Shown: positions 1-4,566 of the stretch, one piece after another
Position numbering within the stretch: the stretch's first letter is position 1
Layout: every line of letters begins with the position of its first letter
Assembly: GCA_001751005.1 (NCBI GenBank)
Contig: MAXL01000031.1
Coordinates: forward strand, 1 to 7,345
DNA from: Desulfobacterales bacterium S5133MH16
Lineage (GTDB): Bacteria > Desulfobacterota > Desulfobacteria > Desulfobacterales > UBA11574
Direction: 5' to 3'
DNA: 7,345 nt
Translations under genes and position numbers: made by a program
Notes under the pieces: generated by a model
Told to the model about the DNA's origin: nothing
Database searches by the model: none
The model's input: the letters and a program-made list of their open reading frames with translations, nothing else

Positions 1-2322
1 GTGGTTCTGGCCGAAAAGCGAACACGCGATTCTGCAGGGTATCGTACATATGTTGCCACATTGAATTTTGAATTTCCTCATGCAAAAATATCTAAAAGAC
101 TTCCCATAGGCAAAGAAGAAATACTGAAAAAGGCTGACCATAAACGCTTGAAAGAATTTTATGATTCCTGGTATAGGCCGGAGAAAATGATACTTGTAAT
201 GGTGGGAGATTTTGATACCCAAGCGGCAATTTCACTAATAAAAGAAAATTTCTCCTCATTATCGAGCCGGGCCCCTCCTGTGCGCGAGCCCGATGTTGGA
301 AAGATAAATCATTTCGGAATAAAACCCTTTTACCACCTTGAAAAAGAAGCAGGAAATACAACGACAAGCATCGAAGTTGTGGAAAAGGTTTCCAAGGAAC
401 CGGATTCTTTTACCTTTCAAAAAGATAGATTGGTCAAAAATATTGCCAACCGCATTGTCCAGAACCGCCTAAATGCTAAGGTCAGAAAAGCAGGCACTCC
501 CTTTACCTCGGCATCCATTCATTCAGGAATTTTTTTAAATCAAATGAAATATGCTGAGATCACCGCCGAGTGCAGCCCGGAAAACTGGAAGAGATCTCTT
601 TCTCTTATGGAACAAATCTTAAGAAAGGCATTGAAATTCGGGTTTGCTGAATCAGAATTGGACAGGGTAAAAAAAGATTATCTTTCAGAACTTGATAACG
701 CAGTAAAAAAAGCTTCCACACGCAACAGCCGGCATCTGGCACGAAAGATATTATGGAACCTTAATGCAGACCGGGTTTTTTTGTCGCCCGAACAGAAAAA
801 AGAACTTTTTACTCCGCTTATCAACTCGCTGACCTTACAACATGTACATGATGCCTTCAAGGAAATCTGGGCGCCGGAACACAAGCTTATATTCGTAACC
901 GGCAATGCAGAACTGACTGGGACGGATAAGGATCCCCGCTCTCAGATACTTGCAGCTTATTACAAAAGCAATAAGGTAAAACTATCAAAACCGGCTGAAA
1001 AGAAAACCGTGACGTTTCCATATCTTCAAGAACCCGGGAAAGAAGGCCGGGTTATCCGGACAAAAAAGATTCCTGATCTTGAAATTGTCCGGATCGATTT
1101 CAAAAACGGTGTCCGCCTTAATCTCAAGAAAACCGATTTTAAGGCCAATCAAGTGCTTATTAATCTTGCCTTTGGCTCGGGCAAAACTTCCGAACCATTA
1201 AAAAAACCTGGCCTTGCTGCGCTAAGCACAAAGGTAATTAACGAAAGCGGACTCGGAGCCTTAGACAAAGATGGGGTTGAACGTGCCATGGCAGGAAAAA
1301 GCACGGATGTTTTTTTCGATGTTGGGGAAGACCGGTTTTACTTCAAAGGAGAAACCGTTACCCAAGAAGTTCCGCTGTTGTTTCAGCTCCTTTATGCGCA
1401 TCTGGTTGATCCGGGTTTTCGTGAAGATGCTTATACTCTCTCCATGGAGCGGTTCAGGCAGAAATATCTGGAACTTTCGGGTTCAATCAATGGCGCCATG
1501 GTACTTTCAGGAAACCGTTTTCTTGCCGGAGGAGACAGCCGTTTCGGACTTCCCTCTTTTGAAGAATTCAAGCAGTTGACACTTGAGCATGTCCGGTCTT
1601 GGATCGAGGCATCATTAAAAACCGATACTATGGAAGTATCGGTAGTAGGAGACTTTGATATGGATTCGGTCATAAAATTGGCCGCTAAATATTTTGGAAC
1701 TCTTTCCCTGAATACCCAAGTCTATAAATCATCAGAGTCAAGATTGCCTGAATTCCCTGTCGGCCAATTAAACACCATATCTGTTGCGACAAAAATTCCT
1801 AAAGGCATGGTAATCGTCGCCTATCCAACTGAGGATTTATGGAATATAAGCAGGACACGCCGTTTATCCGTGCTGGCGGATATTGTTTCGGACAGGTTTC
1901 GCGAGCAGATACGTGAAAAGCTTGGCTCCGCTTATTCTACATTTGCCTTTAACAGGCCGAGCCGGGCTTATCCGAAGTATGGGGTTTTTCAAACAGGGGT
2001 TTATATTAATCCTGAAGAAGCAAATATGTTGGCAAACAAAATAAAGAAAATAGTATCCGGCCTTGCTTCTGACGGTGCTACCCAGGATGAATTGCATCGG
2101 GCCTTATCTCCAACCCTTACCAGTATAAAAGAAATGATGCGTACCAATAACTACTGGCTTAATACAGTTCTTACGGGTTCCAAAAAACATCCCCAACAGC
2201 TCGACTGGAGCCGCACAATAATGAAAGATTATGCTTCTGTTACAAAAGAAGAGGTGTCCAATATTGCGAAGAAATACCTGGATAACGGAAAGGCGGCGAC
2301 GATTATAGTGAAACCTAAGTAG
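1..2322 (+). CDS. M16B family zinc metallopeptidase (insulinase/pitrilysin-like), tandem-domain, 5' truncated by window
   Basis: This is a large two-part M16 peptidase, a family that degrades peptides in a clam-shell chamber, often in the periplasm. The first visible residues (VVLAEKR) match the family segment holding the third zinc ligand, Glu5. The HxxEH motif should therefore lie about 75-80 residues upstream, outside the window. The GTG at base 1 is an internal valine codon, and roughly 130-150 N-terminal residues, including any signal peptide, are unseen. The first C-terminal-type domain begins near residue 46 (FYDSWYRPEKM at 53-63, VGDFD at 68-72). A second N-type domain starts near residue 362, but its HxxEH position reads ALSTKVINES (407-416) with no histidine, so this half is non-catalytic, as is usual. 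The second C-type domain carries VGDFD at 549-553 and the substrate-binding Arg638/Tyr645 pair in REKLGSAYS. The gene ends in TAG, overlapping convergent rsmA by 8 bp. Family is certain; substrate is unknown. Confidence 0.93.
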   Translation: MVLAEKRTRDSAGYRTYVATLNFEFPHAKISKRLPIGKEEILKKADHKRLKEFYDSWYRPEKMILVMVGDFDTQAAISLIKENFSSLSSRAPPVREPDVGKINHFGIKPFYHLEKEAGNTTTSIEVVEKVSKEPDSFTFQKDRLVKNIANRIVQNRLNAKVRKAGTPFTSASIHSGIFLNQMKYAEITAECSPENWKRSLSLMEQILRKALKFGFAESELDRVKKDYLSELDNAVKKASTRNSRHLARKILWNLNADRVFLSPEQKKELFTPLINSLTLQHVHDAFKEIWAPEHKLIFVTGNAELTGTDKDPRSQILAAYYKSNKVKLSKPAEKKTVTFPYLQEPGKEGRVIRTKKIPDLEIVRIDFKNGVRLNLKKTDFKANQVLINLAFGSGKTSEPLKKPGLAALSTKVINESGLGALDKDGVERAMAGKSTDVFFDVGEDRFYFKGETVTQEVPLLFQLLYAHLVDPGFREDAYTLSMERFRQKYLELSGSINGAMVLSGNRFLAGGDSRFGLPSFEEFKQLTLEHVRSWIEASLKTDTMEVSVVGDFDMDSVIKLAAKYFGTLSLNTQVYKSSESRLPEFPVGQLNTISVATKIPKGMVIVAYPTEDLWNISRTRRLSVLADIVSDRFREQIREKLGSAYSTFAFNRPSRAYPKYGVFQTGVYINPEEANMLANKIKKIVSGLASDGATQDELHRALSPTLTSIKEMMRTNNYWLNTVLTGSKKHPQQLDWSRTIMKDYASVTKEEVSNIAKKYLDNGKAATIIVKPK

Positions 2323-3157
2323 ATTCCAAATTGTTACTCAGTTTAACAAACTCTTCTATGGTAAGTGTCTCTGCTCGCCGAACCGGATCTATGCCTGACC
2401 GTTTAAGCACATTTTCGGCAGTATTTGCATCAATATTCAGTGCGCTTGCCGCAAGCGCGTTTTTAAGAGTTTTTCGTCTGTTTCCGAAAGCCGCTTTGAT
2501 GACACTGAAGAAGAAGGCCTCATCATTGGTGGGATATGCTAATGTTTTTTTAAATCTAAATTCAAGAACTTCGGAATCTACTTTGGGTTTTGGGAAAAAA
2601 AGAGAAGCTTTAACATCTGCTATTTTTTTTATGTCGGAACAGTACCCAAGCATAACTGTAAGTCTTCCATAATCCTTGCAACCGGGTTGTGCAGTAATGC
2701 GCTGAGCCAGCTCCTTCTGTAGCATGAAGACCGCTTTGGTTAACGCCTCTCTGGATTTAATAAGTTGAACAAGAATCTGGGAAGATATGTTGTAGGGAAG
2801 GTTGCCCATGACCACCATCTTTTGTCCGACATTTTCTACCAGCGATTTAATATCAATCCTCAGTATGTTTCTTTCCATTATAACAACATTTGAAAGATTA
2901 CTCGCAAGAATCTCTGTTTTCAAAATATCTATAATTTTGCGATCCTTCTCAACCGCAAAAACCTGCTTAACTATGCGGGCTACAGGAATTGTTAACGAAC
3001 CCAGGCCGGCGCCTATTTCCAGAACAACGTCTTCCGGTAAAATTCCGGAACGATTCACAATCATCTCTGCAGTGGTCTGATTCGCCAAAAAATGTTGCCC
3101 CAGTTGTTTTTTAGGTCTGATATTATGAAAAACCAGCAGTGTTTTTGGTGAGGTCAT
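2315..3157 (-). CDS. rsmA: 16S rRNA (adenine1518-N6/adenine1519-N6)-dimethyltransferase RsmA (KsgA)
   Basis: RsmA dimethylates two adjacent adenines in the 3'-terminal helix of 16S rRNA using S-adenosylmethionine, a late step in 30S assembly; its loss classically gives kasugamycin resistance. Numbering from the ATG at 3157, the protein has 280 residues, the usual size. Visible motifs are KKQLGQHFL (17-24), SAM motif I LEIGAGLGSLT (46-56), the acidic residue of VEKD (69-72), catalytic NLPYNIS (119-125), and FFPKPKVDSEV in the C-terminal half. The adenine-contacting aspartate, usually in a (Q/G)DA/VL motif, is Asn97 here (ERNIL). A TTG at 3175 would extend the protein by six residues. I prefer the ATG because the extension is not conserved and neither start has a strong ribosome binding site. 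The 3' end overlaps the convergent M16 gene by 8 bp. It lies downstream of the DUF2062 gene on the same strand, separated by about 118 bp. Confidence 0.96.
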   Translation of the reverse strand: MTSPKTLLVFHNIRPKKQLGQHFLANQTTAEMIVNRSGILPEDVVLEIGAGLGSLTIPVARIVKQVFAVEKDRKIIDILKTEILASNLSNVVIMERNILRIDIKSLVENVGQKMVVMGNLPYNISSQILVQLIKSREALTKAVFMLQKELAQRITAQPGCKDYGRLTVMLGYCSDIKKIADVKASLFFPKPKVDSEVLEFRFKKTLAYPTNDEAFFFSVIKAAFGNRRKTLKNALAASALNIDANTAENVLKRSGIDPVRRAETLTIEEFVKLSNNLEST

Positions 3158-3234
3158 AGCTTCATATGAGAACAATTAAACGTTTCTGATTTTCTGCAAA
3201 TTTTTAAAATCACGAGCCTTTTAATTGTAATTTG

Positions 3235-3262
3235 TTTATACCATCGGAATGCAATAATGGAA
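3235..3262 (-). promoter_or_regulatory. Candidate extended -10 promoter for rsmA
   Basis: Read leftward, the gap between the DUF2062 gene and rsmA contains TGGTATAAA (3243-3235), an extended -10 element (TGnTATAAT-like, five of six matches in the hexamer). A poor -35 (TTCCAT, 3262-3257) lies 16 bp upstream of it. Transcription would start near 3229 and leave a leader of about 70 nt before the ATG at 3157. The match is by eye, and AT-rich spacers give such matches by chance. Confidence 0.35.
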
Positions 3263-3275
3263 TTTGAGAAAAAGA

Positions 3276-3785
3276 TTAAAGCCCTGCCGTTTTACGCGGT
3301 CGTATGGTTGTAATAATTTTACGCGTTATAAAATATGAGGCAAAACCCGGAAGAATTCCCAATATTATTCCACCGACTACCATTGCCATAGTGACATCCA
3401 TCCCAAGCTTTAATAATTCTAAGACCGATTCGTATTTTGTGTCAAAGGGTGCTGAATTACCAAAAATGAACATTCCCGTCTTGTAACTTCCCAAGTAAAA
3501 CAAAGGTGCGGAAATCGGGTTGCAAAACCAGACTCCAATGGCAGCAGCGACTTTACTTCCACGCAAAATAAAAGCCAGGGCTACGGCGATAACCGTATGA
3601 AACGGCATAGTAGGGGTTATGCCCACAAAAACCCCGATAGCCATACCCATGGCAATATAATGGGGATCACCCTCGAGCCTTTTTACACGCTTAACAAACT
3701 CACGGATATCATACTTTTGTAACAGTCGTCCTGTTTTTTTGGAACTATGTTGTTTTTCTGCTTCTTTCATCCGGGTATTGCTCAT
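3276..3785 (-). CDS. DUF2062 domain-containing inner-membrane protein
   Basis: This 169-residue protein has a basic, hydrophilic N-terminus (about residues 1-42), a hydrophobic stretch at about 43-74, a re-entrant-looking segment with the family's conserved WFCNP (86-90) and downstream prolines, and a C-terminal membrane segment at about 128-157 followed by a basic tail (ITTIRPRK). The GVFVGITPTMPFHT block (51-64), together with the W..NP motif, is diagnostic of DUF2062. This family of small membrane proteins has no settled biochemical role; some members are fused to or sit beside glycosyltransferases. No enzyme motif is visible. The start at 3785 has a weak AGG-type ribosome binding site and a good upstream promoter candidate; Met6 is an alternative. 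The gene lies upstream of rsmA in the same direction, and the 100-bp-plus gap with its own promoter candidate means an operon is possible but not shown. Confidence 0.88.
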   Translation of the reverse strand: MSNTRMKEAEKQHSSKKTGRLLQKYDIREFVKRVKRLEGDPHYIAMGMAIGVFVGITPTMPFHTVIAVALAFILRGSKVAAAIGVWFCNPISAPLFYLGSYKTGMFIFGNSAPFDTKYESVLELLKLGMDVTMAMVVGGIILGILPGFASYFITRKIITTIRPRKTAGL

Positions 3786-3814
3786 AAGACCTGCAGTATC
3801 GCTTCAAACTTTCA

Positions 3815-3843
3815 ATTATGTGTCTTTGTTCAATTATGATCAA
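3815..3843 (-). promoter_or_regulatory. Candidate sigma70 promoter for the DUF2062 gene
   Basis: On the minus strand, TTGATC (3843-3838) and CATAAT (3820-3815) are separated by exactly 17 bp. They match the -35 and -10 consensus at four and five of six positions. The predicted start near 3808 gives a leader of about 23 nt before the ATG at 3785. Spacing and position are good, but the surrounding DNA is AT-rich, so this remains a prediction. Confidence 0.45.
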
Positions 3844-3930
3844 ATTATCACGAAAGGTTCTTATTTTCAATGCTTTATTACTATCTGCTCATGCGTTGTG
3901 TTCTTTTATCTTCTGAATCTATCATAAAAA

Positions 3931-3992
3931 TTGTATAACTTGACTTTTTATATATTATCAAATAGTTTTAATATTGATATTTTGCTTATACT
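3931..3992 (+). promoter_or_regulatory. Candidate promoter region for the winged-helix gene
   Basis: Two alternatives can be seen. The nearer -10 is TATACT (3987-3992, five of six matches), which would start transcription near 3999 with a leader of about 33 nt, but it has no convincing -35. The other is TTGTAT (3931-3936), 16 bp, TATTAT (3953-3958), giving a leader of about 70 nt. A TTGACT hexamer (3940-3945) has only a poor -10 (TAGTTT) at correct spacing. I cannot choose between them by eye. An inverted pair TATCAA/TTGATA (3956-3961, 3974-3979) lies between the two -10 candidates. Confidence 0.35.
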
Positions 3993-4020
3993 AGTCATCT
4001 TTCCATCCTAACCGTCATAT

Positions 4021-4027
4021 AAGGAGG
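4021..4027 (+). promoter_or_regulatory. Strong Shine-Dalgarno for the winged-helix gene
   Basis: AAGGAGG lies five bases upstream of the ATG at 4033. This near-perfect complement to the 16S rRNA 3' end fixes the start codon and suggests efficient translation. No other gene in the window has a comparably strong site. Confidence 0.85.
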
Positions 4028-4032
4028 ATCAC

Positions 4033-4425
4033 ATGGCAAAGAAAAAAGGCAAATCTGTAAGTTTTGATGCAATGGTAAAGTTCTTCTTCCAGTATTACAA
4101 TATTCCGAGCCGGAATGATATCGACAAACTCATGGCCAAAATGGATCGTCTGGAAATGCTCATCAAGTCCTCTGTAATGACCGGCAAAGGCGTCGCTACT
4201 TCCGGTGTAAAAGCCTCCAAAAGCATGGCATCAACCGGCAGAACCGTGATGACTTCTACGGACAGGGCGCTGGAAGTAATTAAACGATTCAGAAAGGGTG
4301 TAGGGTTTGCCGATATTCAAGCAAGAACAGGTTTTGAAGATAAAAAACTTCGAAATATTATTTATCGTCTGCATAAAATGGACAAAATTGTGCGCAAAAG
4401 TCGAGGCCTGTATATCGCTGCTTAG
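4033..4425 (+). CDS. Conserved hypothetical small protein: helical N-terminus plus C-terminal winged helix
   Basis: I cannot name this 130-residue protein. Three parts are visible. Residues 1-47 are a lysine-rich start followed by an amphipathic helical segment (FDAMVKFFFQYYNIPSRNDI, then heptad-like DKLMAKMDRLEMLIKS), resembling the oligomerising helices of phasin-like or PhaR-type proteins. Residues 48-76 are a flexible Ser/Thr/Gly/Lys-rich linker. Residues 77-130 look like a winged helix-turn-helix: helix 1 at about 77-87, helix 2 at about 92-99, a recognition helix at about 103-116 (DKKLRNIIYRLHKM), and a basic wing (KIVRKSRGLYIA). A DNA-binding protein held as a dimer or higher oligomer through the N-terminus is a reasonable inference; a structural, nucleoid-type role is an alternative. 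It has its own promoter region and the strongest ribosome binding site in the window. It resembles small hypothetical proteins I associate with Desulfobacterota. That the gene is real is near certain; its function is unknown. Confidence 0.88.
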   Translation: MAKKKGKSVSFDAMVKFFFQYYNIPSRNDIDKLMAKMDRLEMLIKSSVMTGKGVATSGVKASKSMASTGRTVMTSTDRALEVIKRFRKGVGFADIQARTGFEDKKLRNIIYRLHKMDKIVRKSRGLYIAA

Positions 4426-4442
4426 CCTCTTAGGTATTGCCG

Positions 4443-4465
4443 ATTATCCATTATTCCATTATTCC
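4443..4465 (+). repeat. Short AT-rich tandem repeat (8-bp unit, about three copies)
   Basis: Three consecutive units read ATTATCC, ATTATTCC, ATTATTCC, the first lacking one T. They begin 18 bp after the stop codon of the winged-helix gene and abut the GC-rich inverted-repeat block. The abrupt junction between the AT-rich tandem and the GC-rich palindromes suggests one composite intergenic element rather than ordinary spacer. Confidence 0.6.
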
Positions 4466-4546
4466 CTCCGGGGCGTAGGCCCTCCAGGCCGGAGGCCAAT
4501 TGTGACCTGCCCGCTCGTGCCTTGCAATGGCAGGCGGGGCGAAGCG
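4464..4546. repeat. GC-rich palindromic intergenic element, two imperfect hairpins
   Basis: The spacer between the winged-helix and PreP-like genes is strikingly GC-rich compared with the other gaps in this window. Hairpin one pairs CCTCCGG (4465-4471) with CCGGAGG (4489-4495) around a 17-nt loop that can itself pair through GGGC/GCCC or GGCC/GGCC. Hairpin two pairs CCTGCC (4506-4511) with GGCAGG (4529-4534), also around 17 nt; CCCGC (4510-4514) with GCGGG (4534-4538) is a competing pairing. Neither is followed by a T tract, so neither is a typical intrinsic terminator. The block looks like a REP/BIME- or MITE-like dispersed repeat. The inverted repeats are seen directly; that it is dispersed is inference. 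Confidence 0.55.
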
Positions 4547-4566
4547 AACTAACTTGGGGTTTAGTT

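Noticed and set aside
1..3. GTG at the first base as the real start codon of the M16B gene
   Set aside because: The following residues match the family segment around the third zinc ligand, which lies well inside the first domain, and the HxxEH motif must lie upstream. It is an internal valine codon.
1201..1260. Loss of HxxEH in the second half of the M16B protein as a disabling mutation
   Set aside because: Tandem M16 proteins normally have a non-catalytic second half; the active site belongs to the first half, partly outside the window.
3158..3175. TTG at 3175 as the rsmA start
   Set aside because: It adds six residues before a conventional ATG that already gives a normal-length protein, and it has no visible ribosome binding site. 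It is kept only as an alternative.
3739..3927. Small plus-strand open frame across the DUF2062 start and promoter region
   Set aside because: It overlaps the start of the DUF2062 gene on the opposite strand, has no ribosome binding site, and its sequence resembles translated AT-rich spacer.
4465..4534. GC-rich hairpins as intrinsic terminators of the winged-helix gene
   Set aside because: Neither stem is followed by a run of T on either strand, and the loops are long. They fit a palindromic repeat better.
4307..4552. Open frame overlapping the end of the winged-helix gene and running through the repeat
   Set aside because: It is out of frame with the well-supported gene at 4033-4425, has no ribosome binding site, and its tail merely translates the repeat block.
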